This document shows positions 24,455-33,030 of a stretch of 64,000 nucleotides of DNA, one piece after another. The notes beneath the pieces were generated by a model, which saw only the letters and a list, made by a program, of their open reading frames with translations, was not told the DNA's origin and searched no databases. Numbering within the stretch: position 1 is the stretch's first letter; every line of letters starts with the position of its first letter. The stretch is from assembly GCA_964411125.1 (NCBI GenBank), contig CAYPJU010000009.1, positions 1 to 64,000 of the forward strand. The letters are read 5' to 3'. Made by a program: the position numbers and the translations under genes. The DNA comes from JBFIHF01 sp964411125. Lineage in GTDB: Bacteria > Myxococcota_A > Bradymonadia > Bradymonadales > Bradymonadaceae.

Positions 24455-25875
24455 TGGACGGCATTCTCGAACACAGGAACGACGGAAAAGAGCAGGGCGC
24501 CGACCGTCAGGAGCGCGAGCAGAGCCGCGAACGACGGGGAAGGGCCCCGGGACGAGCGGCGGGCGATGCGAGCGGCGGCGAGGACTCCCCCCGAGACGAA
24601 GAGAGTACAGACCGCCGTGACCACGCCTTCGATGACCCCGCCCTGGAGCGTTCGCACGATCGCGACCGCGACCGCGTAGGGGACCACGATTCGACCGGTC
24701 TCCCAGAGCGCGAGCCCCGAACGCGCGGCGGTGACCTCCGTAGGGCTCACCGGGAGAAGCGCGTCGGAGGCGCCACCCAACGACTCGCTGTCGGCGCGGC
24801 CGAAAGGTTTCGTCAGCGCGACCACGAGGGCGGTGGGCAGTAGCGCGACCGCCCAGGTACCAAAGACCTCCGAGGGGAGGCCCCATGCCGCGAGCACGCC
24901 CACGACAGCGCCGATCGTAGTGACCGACCGCGACACCGCGAACGCCCGCCGAAACTGGACGAGGTCCCGCCGCAGGAGCAGCCGTGAGCGCCCTCTCACC
25001 AACTTCTCTCCGCGCTCCTCCGCCCAGACGCTCGCCTGATAGTCCAGCACCGACTGGTATCCAATCTGGTCCGCTTCGCGGAAAAACGCCGCCACGAGGT
25101 GGTAATGACGGACGAAGTCTCGTGCCCCTGCGGCGAGCGTGAGGAGCGCCAGCCCCGCGGCCACGCCGGCCGAGAGCTGAGCCGCCCGGGTGACGGCGCC
25201 GTCGAGCAACACCTCCCGTGCGGCGAGCTGCAACATGAAGCAGCAGCCGACGGACACGGCGAACGAGACGGCGGGTGCATAGATGAACGCACCGCCATGA
25301 CCGCCGTAAGCATCGCCGAGGCCGCTCGCGCCGCCATAGTTCGCACCGAACCAGGCATTCGTGCCGATCGTGACGCACGCGGTGCATAGCGTCGCTCCCA
25401 CCAGCAGAAACGCGCACAGCGCCGACAACTCCGGCCGGCCGTGCCACGCGAGGGGGACGAAGATCACCGAGGCCGCTGTACCGAGCGCGACCGCTTCGAA
25501 CAGGGCGTTGAGGAGACGCTCCCCGAAGATCGCTGCCGGGCGCACCGGGAGCAGCTCGATCGCCCGAATACTGCTGCTGCGGAAGAGCGACTCCATCACC
25601 CTGAAGGCGAAGAACGCGACGACGAGCGTCGAGAGCCAGAACGCAGACTCCACGGCCGAGCTGCCCGATACCGCTTCTCGGCCCCCCATGTCGGGCATCG
25701 CCAGGGTCTCGGGAACTCGGAGGAGGCGTTCGGCGCCCGACTCGCCGATGAAGAGGAGCAGCGCGAGCCCTCCCAAAACCCCGAGCAGAATGGAAGGGAG
25801 GGGGCCGTCGACTCCCCTCGTTCCATTCATCGCCGAGGTGATGCGTGCACGTATCAGGGTGCCGAGCTGACTCAT
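24451..25875 (-). CDS. ABC-2 type exporter, membrane subunit
   Basis: The 474-residue protein has about ten hydrophobic segments spread along its length, with hydrophilic loops (for example about 280-310, rich in Arg and Glu). It pairs with the ATPase encoded directly downstream, which its stop codon overlaps. Its own ATG overlaps the purM stop by four bases (ATGA). It has no close motif that identifies the cargo. The arrangement purM-permease-ATPase suggests transcription from the purM promoter, although no shared function is apparent. Confidence 0.82.
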   Translation of the reverse strand: MSQLGTLIRARITSAMNGTRGVDGPLPSILLGVLGGLALLLFIGESGAERLLRVPETLAMPDMGGREAVSGSSAVESAFWLSTLVVAFFAFRVMESLFRSSSIRAIELLPVRPAAIFGERLLNALFEAVALGTAASVIFVPLAWHGRPELSALCAFLLVGATLCTACVTIGTNAWFGANYGGASGLGDAYGGHGGAFIYAPAVSFAVSVGCCFMLQLAAREVLLDGAVTRAAQLSAGVAAGLALLTLAAGARDFVRHYHLVAAFFREADQIGYQSVLDYQASVWAEERGEKLVRGRSRLLLRRDLVQFRRAFAVSRSVTTIGAVVGVLAAWGLPSEVFGTWAVALLPTALVVALTKPFGRADSESLGGASDALLPVSPTEVTAARSGLALWETGRIVVPYAVAVAIVRTLQGGVIEGVVTAVCTLFVSGGVLAAARIARRSSRGPSPSFAALLALLTVGALLFSVVPVFENAVQ

Positions 25876-26915
25876 CCGCCAAGCCCGAGAAGTCGAGACT
25901 CACCGGCGATGACCTCGCCGATCTCCCACGCCGGGACGCCGCTTGCCTGCGACGCGGCGATCGCAGCGCCCGCCGAGCGCGGATCGACGGCGAGCACCAT
26001 CCCCACCCCCATGTTGAAGACGCCGTAGCGTTCGGAGCGTTCGATCGCACCGAGGTCGCAGACGTGGCGAACGACGTCGGGCACGGGCCACGCAGTGACG
26101 TCGACTTCGTAGCCAAGCCCGTCGGGGAGCGCCCGTGGGAGGTTCTCGACGAACCCACCGCCGGTCACATGCGCCGCTGCGTGCAGGTCGACGCCGGCCC
26201 CGCGGATCGCCTCGAGCGCTTCGACGTAGATGCGAGTCGGGGCGAGCAGCGCCTCGCCCAGCGTGCGCTCGCCGAGCGACTGATCGAGTGGCTCCGACGT
26301 CTCGTCGAGGATCGCTCGGACCAGGCTGTAGCCGTTCGAGTGAAACCCCGTGGAGGCGAGCCCGACGAGGACGTCTCCTTCACGCACAGCGGCGCGGTCC
26401 AGGATCGCCGAGCGGTCGACGACCCCGACGGCGAACCCCGCGACATCGTATTCGCGCGGCGCATAGAACCCCGGCATCTCGGCCGTCTCACCCCCCACGA
26501 GGGCGCATCCCGCCTGCACGCACCCTGCAGCGATCCCTTCCACCACTGCCGCCGCTTGCCGGGGATCGAGCCGCCCCGTGGCCACGTAGTCGAGGAAGAA
26601 CAGAGGCTTCGCGCCCGTCACCGCGATGTCGTTCACGCACATCGCGACGCAATCGATGCCGATCGTCTCGTGCCGGTCGAGTGCGAACGCGAGCTTGAGC
26701 TTCGTCCCCACTCCGTCCGTCGCGGATACGAGGATTGGATCGTCCAGAGAGACGCCAGCGTCGCGCAGCGAGAACATCCCCGCGAACCCTCCGATGCCGC
26801 CGAGGACCCCGGCGGTCCGGGTGGACGCGATGACGCTTTCGTAGCGACGTACGGCTTCGTAGCCCGCCTCGACGTCCACGCCGGCCCGCTGATAAGCTGT
26901 CTTGTCGTCGCTCAT
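25872..26915 (-). CDS. purM: phosphoribosylformylglycinamidine cyclo-ligase (AIR synthetase)
   Basis: PurM converts formylglycinamidine ribonucleotide and ATP to aminoimidazole ribonucleotide, the fifth step of purine synthesis, in the cytoplasm. The 347-residue protein has the family's typical length. It shows the N-terminal YQRAGVDVEAGYEAV segment, the GGFAGMF loop, the ATP-binding ATDGVGTKLKLA, the central ALVGGETAEMPGFY and the C-terminal HVTGGGFVENLPRAL motif. It is divergent from the glycosyltransferase gene and overlaps the ABC permease start by four bases. No other pur genes are in the window. Confidence 0.97.
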   Translation of the reverse strand: MSDDKTAYQRAGVDVEAGYEAVRRYESVIASTRTAGVLGGIGGFAGMFSLRDAGVSLDDPILVSATDGVGTKLKLAFALDRHETIGIDCVAMCVNDIAVTGAKPLFFLDYVATGRLDPRQAAAVVEGIAAGCVQAGCALVGGETAEMPGFYAPREYDVAGFAVGVVDRSAILDRAAVREGDVLVGLASTGFHSNGYSLVRAILDETSEPLDQSLGERTLGEALLAPTRIYVEALEAIRGAGVDLHAAAHVTGGGFVENLPRALPDGLGYEVDVTAWPVPDVVRHVCDLGAIERSERYGVFNMGVGMVLAVDPRSAGAAIAASQASGVPAWEIGEVIAGESRLLGLGG

Positions 26916-26941
26916 TTGTGCGTACCGTGTGGGTTTGACCG

Positions 26942-26971
26942 TTGCACCGCGCCGCGCGCGGCCGCTACTAT
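26942..26971 (+). promoter_or_regulatory. possible promoter of the glycosyltransferase-folC run
   Basis: TTGCAC (26942-26947) and TACTAT (26966-26971) are spaced 18 nt apart, 28 nt before the GTG start, in the short divergent gap with purM. Matches are three and four of six, so the call is tentative. Confidence 0.35.
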
Positions 26972-26998
26972 GCCCGCCACCCCAAGCTTTGAAAAGCC

Positions 26999-27772
26999 GT
27001 GAGTCCGCCGGAAAAATCGATACTCGAAAAAGGGAAGGGCGGCGTCTGGTGGCCTCGCCGATCGAGCCTGAAGGCCCCTGGCGACATCACAATCGACGTC
27101 GTCATCCCCGCACTGAACGAGGAGAAGAGTCTCCCCCTCGTCCTCGCAGACATCCCCTCCGGTTGGACTCGGCGCGTCGTGGTGACGGACAACGGGAGCA
27201 CGGACCGTACTGCCGAAGTGGCCCGCCGGGGTGGGGCGGTCGTCGTGAGCGAGCCGCAGCGCGGGTACGGCGCAGCGTGCCTCGCCGGGCTTCGGTTCAT
27301 CGCCGACGACCCACCCGACATCGTCGTCTTTCTCGACGCCGATTTCAGTGACCACCCCGAGGAGCTCCCTCGCATCGTCGAGCCGATCCTCACCGGCGAC
27401 GCCGAGCTCGTCATCGGCAGCAGGACGATCGGCGAACGTCAGCGCGGAGCGCTCCTCCCCCAGGCAGTGGTGGGAAACAAGCTCGCATGTACGCTGGTCG
27501 AGTTTCTCTACGACTACCGCTTCTCCGATCTCGGGCCTTTCCGCGCCATCACGTGGAACGCGCTCCAACGAATCGGCATGCGCGACGAAGACTTCGGGTG
27601 GACGGTCGAGATGCAGGTGAAGGCGGCGCGCAAAGGGGTCGCTGCGGTCGAGGTACCCGTCAGCTACCGAAAACGCGTCGGGGTCTCCAAGGTCACTGGA
27701 ACCGTCAAAGGCTCGGTCAACGCCGGCTACAAGATTCTCTACACGATCTTCGCGCAGTACTTTCGGGAATGA
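26999..27772 (+). CDS. family 2 glycosyltransferase (dolichyl-phosphate mannosyltransferase-like)
   Basis: The 257-residue product begins at GTG 26999. From about residue 32 it has a GT-A fold: IDVVIPALNEEKSLP, VTDNGSTDRTAE (nucleotide-sugar binding), the metal-binding DADFSDHPEE, and an ED-type acceptor-side motif in RDEDFGWTVEMQ. A QPRRG-like QRGYG loop is also present. There is no C-terminal transmembrane pair, unlike many DPM1/GtrB-type enzymes, so it may be peripheral. Its stop overlaps the ATG of the DUF2064 gene (AATGA). The pair may act on the same product; the sugar and acceptor are unknown. Confidence 0.9.
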   Translation: MSPPEKSILEKGKGGVWWPRRSSLKAPGDITIDVVIPALNEEKSLPLVLADIPSGWTRRVVVTDNGSTDRTAEVARRGGAVVVSEPQRGYGAACLAGLRFIADDPPDIVVFLDADFSDHPEELPRIVEPILTGDAELVIGSRTIGERQRGALLPQAVVGNKLACTLVEFLYDYRFSDLGPFRAITWNALQRIGMRDEDFGWTVEMQVKAARKGVAAVEVPVSYRKRVGVSKVTGTVKGSVNAGYKILYTIFAQYFRE

Positions 27773-28488
27773 AGCGCGCGATCGTCATGATGGCCAAGCC
27801 TCCGATCCCCGGGCAGGTGAAGACGCGCCTCGCCGCGACGATCGGCGACGACGCGGCGGCAGACCTCCACGCTGCCTTCATCGCCGATGTCGCCGCGACG
27901 ATCGCCAGCGTGCCCGATGCGAAACCGTTCCTGGCATGGACCGGCGACCGCGACCATCCAGGGTTCGCTCCAGCCGTGCGTCACCGTTTCGAATTCGTCC
28001 CCCAGGGGGACGGTGGGCTCGGAGAGCGCCTCGACCATGTGGGGATGCGACTGGCAGGCGAGTGCAGCGAGGTCTTGATCGTCGGGTCCGACAGCCCCAC
28101 GTTGGCCTCCGGACACTTCGAAGAGGCGTTCCTCGCACTGCGTCATGCCCCCGTCGTGCTCGGGCCGAGCTTCGACGGTGGGTACTACCTCGTCGGGTTT
28201 CGATCTCGATGGTTCGCGGAGACGGCTCGAGAAGAGGACGTTCATCCGCTCTTCCGAGACGTCCCCTGGAGTACGCCGGCGGTACTCGCCGCGACGCTCG
28301 CCAACTGTGCTGCGGTCGACGCGGACGTCGAGCTTCTCGGGTTCTGGTATGATGTCGACGAGATCGCCGACCTCGACTTGCTAAGAACCCACCTTCTCGA
28401 CTATCTCCGATCTACGGAAAAAGGCGCCGCCCCCAATACCGTCGAGGTTCTGGTGCAGCGGACCGCCCACGGAAGTCACGAAAAGTAG
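27769..28488 (+). CDS. TIGR04282/DUF2064-family glycosyltransferase-like protein
   Basis: The 239-residue protein starts with IVMMAKPPIPGQVKTRLA, a nucleotidyl/glycosyl-transferase-like loop that defines this family. VLIVGSDSPTL and VVLGPSFDGGYYLVG follow, which form the active site of the MobA/GT-A-like fold. Members are annotated in some genomes as arsenosugar-biosynthesis transferases, but no arsM or arsS gene is visible here, so that role is not supported. The ATG overlaps the preceding stop, so it is coupled to the GT2 gene. The cofactor and product remain unknown. Confidence 0.88.
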   Translation: MKRAIVMMAKPPIPGQVKTRLAATIGDDAAADLHAAFIADVAATIASVPDAKPFLAWTGDRDHPGFAPAVRHRFEFVPQGDGGLGERLDHVGMRLAGECSEVLIVGSDSPTLASGHFEEAFLALRHAPVVLGPSFDGGYYLVGFRSRWFAETAREEDVHPLFRDVPWSTPAVLAATLANCAAVDADVELLGFWYDVDEIADLDLLRTHLLDYLRSTEKGAAPNTVEVLVQRTAHGSHEK

Positions 28489-28503
28489 CGGTGAGGGCCG
28501 AAA

Positions 28504-29142
28504 TTGGCGAAAGCAGGTGAGAAGGGAGTGACCCAGTGCCCCGCGGGCACCGTGTTGTTCCGCGAAGGAGATGATGGCGCGAAGATGTACGTCATCAAAT
28601 CGGGCCGCGTTCGGCTCTCCAAGCGGATCCTCGACAGCGAGGTCACGATCGAAGAGCTCCGCGCCGGCGATTTCTGCGGCGAAGTCTCGCTCGTCAGCGA
28701 ACAACCCAGGACCGTTACCGCCACGGTGACGGCCGACGCCACCGTGATCGCCGTCGATGCGAAGCAGTTCGAGAAAATGGTGAGCGCCAACAACGAGATC
28801 GCAGTCAGAATGATGCGGAAGATGGCGCGGCGACTCACCGAAGCGCAGTATCGAATCAGCAATTTCTGCCTCCGAACGACCCGTGCCCGGATGATGCACC
28901 AGCTCCGCGCCGAGGCGCTCCGAGCGAGCAGCTCTCTCGACCAGGCTGCTCCGATTCCCGACGACCTCGCCGAGGTCCTCTCCCTCGAGATCGGCGAGAC
29001 GAAGAAGCTCCTCGGCGACCTCCTGCGTGATGAGCTCCTCCAACTCGACAAGAAGGGCAACTTCCTCATCACCGACCCTGCCGATTTCGAGCGTCACCTC
29101 CGCTATCTCGAGCTGAAGGACGCTCTAGAGTACCGCGATTGA
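28504..29142 (+). CDS. Crp/Fnr-family cyclic-nucleotide-binding regulator
   Basis: The start is TTG 28504, behind a GAGGG site. Residues about 12-120 form a cNMP-binding beta-barrel, with FREGDDGAKMYVIKSGRVRL and the phosphate-binding-cassette-like GDFCGEVSLVSEQPRTVTATV. The usual Arg-Ser/Thr-Ala at the cassette end reads RTVTAT, near but not identical to the cAMP-binding consensus. The C-terminus (about 150-195) has a weak winged-helix pattern: DDLAEVLSLEIGETKKLLGDLLRDELL. DNA binding is likely but less clear than in Crp. Its TGA overlaps the TTG of folC. The ligand is unknown. Confidence 0.85.
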   Translation: MAKAGEKGVTQCPAGTVLFREGDDGAKMYVIKSGRVRLSKRILDSEVTIEELRAGDFCGEVSLVSEQPRTVTATVTADATVIAVDAKQFEKMVSANNEIAVRMMRKMARRLTEAQYRISNFCLRTTRARMMHQLRAEALRASSSLDQAAPIPDDLAEVLSLEIGETKKLLGDLLRDELLQLDKKGNFLITDPADFERHLRYLELKDALEYRD

Positions 29143-30350
29143 TCTCCGATGACGCATGGGCGGCGTTTTCCGGCCGCCTGTTCGACCAGAACAAATTCGC
29201 TATCAAGCTCGGGCTCGACAACATTCGTCGGGCCTTCGCTCTGCATGGGCACCCCGAACGCCACGCCCCCGCGATCGTCGTCGGCGGGACCAACGGCAAA
29301 GGCTCCACCGCGGCCTACCTCAGCGCCATTCTCACAGCACACGGGCTCAAGACGGGGCTCTTCACCAGCCCTCATTTGCTTGAGCTGCGCGAGCGATTTC
29401 GAGTCGACGGTGCACCCGCTTCACGCGAGTCCGTCCTCGCCCACGGAGAGGCCGTCCTGGCGGCGCACGGCGACCCGGCGTCCGATCCATGCCTCACCTT
29501 CTTCGAACTCACGACGCTCACCGCGGCACTGCTGTTTCGCGACGCGAACGTCGACGTGGTGGTGTGGGAGGTCGGCCTCGGCGGTAGGCTCGACGCCGTC
29601 AACGCCATCGAGCCGGCGCTGACCATCGTGACCAACATCGGGATGGATCACGAGAAATGGCTCGGCGACTCGATCGAGGCGATCGCGAGGGAAAAAGCCG
29701 GGCTGTGGCGCGATGGGGTTCGGATGGTCGTGGGACCTCAGACCCATCCCGAGGCGGAGCAGATGCTCGCCGCGCTCCCGGGCGCGCGACTCGTCGAAGT
29801 CTCGAACCCGAACGAGCGGTCCCGCTCGGCGTCGGAGAACCAGGCCACGGCGCTCTACGCCTCGCGCGAGTATCTGGGGCCTCGCTGGATTCCGCCTGTC
29901 GCCTTCGACGCGCTCGATTCCGTGGTGTGGCCGGGCAGAATGGACGAGCGCACGGCGAGAGGACGTCGCTTCCTGCTCGACGCCGCTCACAACCCCGCCG
30001 GTGCCCGTCGACTGGAGGCTCGGATACGGGCCGACGGTCCGCCGACGAGATGCGTCATCGGCGCGATGGCCGACAAAGATCTTCGGGGGATGTTCGGCTT
30101 CCTCGGCGAGATGGGCATTCCCATCGACATCGTCGAGGTCGAGAGCGAACGCGCTGCGTCGTTCGAGGACATCCGCGAGGCGGTGACGCCCGCGGAGGTG
30201 CGGTCACACGGGCGCTCGGCGCAGATCTTCGACGCTTGCCCGACCGAAGGATGGACGCTCGTTTTCGGTTCTATCTACCTCCTCGGAGAATGGTTTCGTT
30301 GGGCGGGAACGGGCGTCGACGAGTTGGTCACAACTCGGCCGGTTGGATGA
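29139..30350 (+). CDS. folC: folylpolyglutamate synthase / dihydrofolate synthase
   Basis: FolC adds glutamate to dihydropteroate and to folates, in the cytoplasm, using ATP. The 403-residue product has the Mur-ligase-like core: GGTNGKGSTAAYL (P-loop), LFTSPHLLELRERF, the FFELTTLTAALLF Mg-binding region, EVGLGGRLDAVN, and the C-terminal LDAAHNPAGA. It is slightly shorter than usual. The start is TTG 29139, overlapping the regulator's stop (TTGA), and the first residues read MISDDAWAAFSGRLFDQNKF. accD and pyrimidine genes often found near folC are absent here. Confidence 0.95.
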   Translation: MISDDAWAAFSGRLFDQNKFAIKLGLDNIRRAFALHGHPERHAPAIVVGGTNGKGSTAAYLSAILTAHGLKTGLFTSPHLLELRERFRVDGAPASRESVLAHGEAVLAAHGDPASDPCLTFFELTTLTAALLFRDANVDVVVWEVGLGGRLDAVNAIEPALTIVTNIGMDHEKWLGDSIEAIAREKAGLWRDGVRMVVGPQTHPEAEQMLAALPGARLVEVSNPNERSRSASENQATALYASREYLGPRWIPPVAFDALDSVVWPGRMDERTARGRRFLLDAAHNPAGARRLEARIRADGPPTRCVIGAMADKDLRGMFGFLGEMGIPIDIVEVESERAASFEDIREAVTPAEVRSHGRSAQIFDACPTEGWTLVFGSIYLLGEWFRWAGTGVDELVTTRPVG

Positions 30351-30419
30351 GAAAACTACTTCTCGGGAATCTTGTGCCTACGTTCCTTTCAACCGCCAAC
30401 AACTGATGGAGAAATGGAT

Positions 30420-30644
30420 ATGGGCGCAGCGAAACAGGAAGAGGAAGAGCACTTCGACTCGAACCCGTCGATCACCGACTTTCACGGCAACAAGCGAGAG
30501 TTGCTTCGGCGCGGCCTCGCGAAGGGCTCATTGAGCTGGAAGGAGATACGAAAGGCCCTCCCCGAGGAACACCTCGAAGGGACGGAGCTCGAGGTCTTCA
30601 TCTTCACCTGCAGGAACCTGGGCATCGACGTTCGCGAGAGCTGA
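30420..30644 (+). CDS. stand-alone sigma-70 region 1.1-like protein
   Basis: The 74-residue product starts at ATG 30420, which has a GGAGAA site six bases upstream; an ATG at 30414 would abut the site. After an acidic N-terminus (KQEEEEHFDSN) residues about 24-73 read like region 1.1 of housekeeping sigma factors: ELLRRGLAKGSLSWKEIRKALPEEHLEG, then ELEVFIFTCRNLGIDV. In E. coli RpoD the matching stretch is LLVTRG, then LTYAEVNDHLPED, then MGIQV. Regions 1.2 to 4 are entirely missing, and the frame closes before a strong terminator, so this is a complete small gene rather than a truncated sigma factor. By analogy it may occupy the DNA channel of RNA polymerase (inference). Confidence 0.75.
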   Translation: MGAAKQEEEEHFDSNPSITDFHGNKRELLRRGLAKGSLSWKEIRKALPEEHLEGTELEVFIFTCRNLGIDVRES

Positions 30645-30677
30645 CGCCGGAAGTGAAATTTCGCGGTGCGCAAAGAA

Positions 30678-30704
30678 AAAGGACGGGTCGGCGACCCGTC
30701 CTTT
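30678..30704. terminator. bidirectional rho-independent terminator
   Basis: A perfect 12-bp stem (30678-30689 with 30693-30704) and a 3-nt loop separate two convergent genes, the region 1.1-like gene and the large lipoprotein. A-rich sequence precedes it and T-rich sequence follows, so it can serve both strands. Confidence 0.9.
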
Positions 30705-30726
30705 CGTGCTTCTTGGGTGTGGAGCT

Positions 30727-32787
30727 TCAGAACGCCGACCGAACCCCGTGGAACGTTCCGCCGGTCTCGATGATGGCATCGGGGGCGTCGCCGTACTTGA
30801 TGTCGACGTCCCACTGGCATTCGAGGGAGGGCTGGTTCTCGCCGAGCTTCTCGACGTAGGGGAGGGGCTTGCTCGCCCAGTCGCCGGCGTACGCGGCGGG
30901 CTCGTGGACCTTGCACGGGACGCCGTCCGCGGTACCGATGAGGAAGTTGTCCTCGCCGCTGATCGTGAGCTGGGTGGTCAGGTAGTCCTTGATGCCGTCG
31001 CTGGCGCGCTGCAGCAGGTTGTTGCAGAGCGACACCGCGACGTTGCCGCCGCCGCCGATGTTGTCGTCGACCCAGTCGCCGAACCCGATGCATCCCTCGC
31101 CGCCGACGACCGCTCCGAGGAGCTTCTCGATCGCGGCTTCGACGCTGTTCACGGTCTGGTCTCCGAAGACGGAGGGAAGGATGACCTTCTCGAGCACGCC
31201 GAGGATGAATGCGCCGTAATTGAGGGTGAGGGAGTGCGGGTCGATGACGAGCCCGTATCCGGTCTGTCCTTCGCCAGTGAGGGGAACGAGGGTGCCGGTG
31301 AAGAGTCCGTTCACGACGCCCTGGGTTCCGACGTCACCGGCGTTGAAGGGGCGCTCACGGCAGGCCTCGTCGCCAGCCGGGCAGTTGCCCGTCCAGTAGA
31401 CGACGACTTCGTTCCAGACCTGCTCGCCTGGCTTCTCCGTCCCATCCATCCCTCCGAGCTCGAGGAGGCCGACGAGCTCGCCGGAGGTCTCGTCCTGCAG
31501 CGGCGTCGGCTCCCATTTGATGCGCATGATGCCGTTGACGCGGAACTCTTGCAGAGACTCGTAGATGTCGCCGGTGATGTTGATCGTGTTGCGGACCCAC
31601 GCCGGCGCTTCTTCGTCGATCCATTCGCGGAAGAAATCGTTGAGGACGTTACCGGCGACGTCTTGAATGAACCCGTTGTTCAGGAAGGAGTTGATGGAGT
31701 CTTTGAGACCTCCGTCGGGGAGGAAGTCGACGATGAGCTGCAGAAGGCCCGGGCTCATCCCGTCACCGACGAGGAAGCTGCCGGGGTCGGTCGCGAGGCG
31801 CCCGATGAGGTCGATCGCCTGGCAGACGCCGCCGGGGATGACGCCCATGAAACCTCCGGCTCCGTCGGGCTGACAGACGGCGCCAATGATGCTGAAGGTG
31901 TGGTTGACGTCGTAGGTGCCGGCGATGCGCGGGAGGTTGTCGACCAGGTCGACGACGACGTTGACGCCCATTCCGTTGGTGATTGGGGGATTGCCGTCGG
32001 TACAGCCGAACGCTGCCTCGACCTCTACGTTGTTGCGCGACATTCCGCGCGCTTCGATCGTGTAGGCCGTGCCGTCGGGCACGTTCGGAATCACGACCTG
32101 CGGCAGAGTCCCATCAGCGCCAGCGACGTTCGCGCCGGACGTGATCGAAGTGAGCGTCGGGTTCTGTCCCGGGGTATACTCGCGGACGTGGTCGGCGTTC
32201 ACCTGGTCACAGGTCACCGTGCTCTCGAACGCGCGTACCTTGAGATCCTTCAGGTTCGCCGAGCCGATGTGGTTGAAGCTGATGGTGTAGCTGGAAGCCC
32301 CCTTGGAGTTCACCGCGACGATGAACTTGATGGGGGCGACGGAGGACTGTTCGCCTCCAGCGGTGACCTGGACCTCGGCGGTTCCTCCGGTCGTTCCGCC
32401 GCGGATTTCGGTCTCGGCGAAACCGCCGGCGTCGGTCGCCGCACCCGCCGAAACGAGCGTCGTTCCCGCAGCGTTCCCGGCGTTGAGCTGGAAGTTGATG
32501 TTCGTGTTGTCGATCGGGGTACCGTCGCCGTCGACCAGGCGAACCTTCAGCGGAATCGAAGAGGAAAAGGTCACGTCCTTCGCGCAGACAGCAGCCATCG
32601 GGTTGCACGGTGTCTGGCCTTCGGCGACGTGCTCGAGCCGAGCACCCGCAGGGACTTCGACCATCGGCTCTTCACGGTTGTTCGTTCCGTTGTTTTCGGA
32701 AGGGGTCCCGTCCGTGCAGTTGGCACAGCCCGAAAGGGCTACCATCAGGCCCAGCATCACCGCTCGTATCGTCGTCCAGCGTACCAT
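30727..32787 (-). CDS. large lipoprotein with N-terminal bacterial Ig-like domain
   Basis: The lipoprotein signal peptide ends in LMVALSGC. I place the start at ATG 32787 (MVRWTT), nine bases after GGAGG; ATG 32793 (MKMVRW) is only three bases from it and is the alternative. An Asn-rich linker (SENNGTNNREEP) is followed by a Big-1-like Ig domain: IPLKVRLVDGDGTPIDNTNI ending with GGFAETEIRGG and AEVQVTAGG. The remaining 500 residues are beta-rich, with clusters of hydrophobic and Cys residues, and match no family I recognise. Total length is 686 residues. A strong promoter lies about 100 bp upstream and a terminator follows. Probably outer-membrane anchored; function unknown. Confidence 0.82.
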   Translation of the reverse strand: MVRWTTIRAVMLGLMVALSGCANCTDGTPSENNGTNNREEPMVEVPAGARLEHVAEGQTPCNPMAAVCAKDVTFSSSIPLKVRLVDGDGTPIDNTNINFQLNAGNAAGTTLVSAGAATDAGGFAETEIRGGTTGGTAEVQVTAGGEQSSVAPIKFIVAVNSKGASSYTISFNHIGSANLKDLKVRAFESTVTCDQVNADHVREYTPGQNPTLTSITSGANVAGADGTLPQVVIPNVPDGTAYTIEARGMSRNNVEVEAAFGCTDGNPPITNGMGVNVVVDLVDNLPRIAGTYDVNHTFSIIGAVCQPDGAGGFMGVIPGGVCQAIDLIGRLATDPGSFLVGDGMSPGLLQLIVDFLPDGGLKDSINSFLNNGFIQDVAGNVLNDFFREWIDEEAPAWVRNTINITGDIYESLQEFRVNGIMRIKWEPTPLQDETSGELVGLLELGGMDGTEKPGEQVWNEVVVYWTGNCPAGDEACRERPFNAGDVGTQGVVNGLFTGTLVPLTGEGQTGYGLVIDPHSLTLNYGAFILGVLEKVILPSVFGDQTVNSVEAAIEKLLGAVVGGEGCIGFGDWVDDNIGGGGNVAVSLCNNLLQRASDGIKDYLTTQLTISGEDNFLIGTADGVPCKVHEPAAYAGDWASKPLPYVEKLGENQPSLECQWDVDIKYGDAPDAIIETGGTFHGVRSAF

Positions 32788-32886
32788 CTTCATCGTCCTC
32801 CGAGAGCATGCCCCGGCCGCGTAATGCGCCGCTACGGCGCGCCCACACAACACCTTGTTTTATCATTGGGGCAATTCGTAGTCGCG

Positions 32887-32914
32887 AGTATACCCTGAGG
32901 CGGAAACGGGTCAA
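32887..32914 (-). promoter_or_regulatory. sigma-70 promoter of the large Ig-like lipoprotein
   Basis: Read on the minus strand, TTGACC (32914-32909) and TATACT (32892-32887) are 16 nt apart, each matching consensus in five of six positions. The predicted transcript start leaves an untranslated leader of about 90 nt. Confidence 0.7.
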
Positions 32915-32968
32915 GGAAGGGTAGAGGGCCGCACGCCATGCCGCTCAAGCGCTGCTCGCTCGCCATTC

Positions 32969-32996
32969 TTGACACCCCCCAAGGCCATGCTAACCT
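32969..32996 (+). promoter_or_regulatory. sigma-70 promoter of the cpoB-like gene
   Basis: TTGACA (32969-32974) is a perfect -35; TAACCT (32991-32996) lies 16 nt further. The transcript would start near 33003, which rules out an ATG at 32938 as the start of the gene. Confidence 0.5.
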
Positions 32997-33030
32997 CGCT
33001 CTCAACCCACGACACGAAGGGCGCTTGCAG

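Noticed and set aside
30706..32898. 730-codon plus-strand frame opposite the Ig-like lipoprotein
   Set aside because: The minus-strand product has a signal peptide, lipobox, promoter and terminator; the plus-strand frame has none of these.
32938..33030. upstream extension of the cpoB-like gene to ATG 32938
   Set aside because: The -35 and -10 of its promoter lie inside this segment, so the transcript would not contain that ATG.
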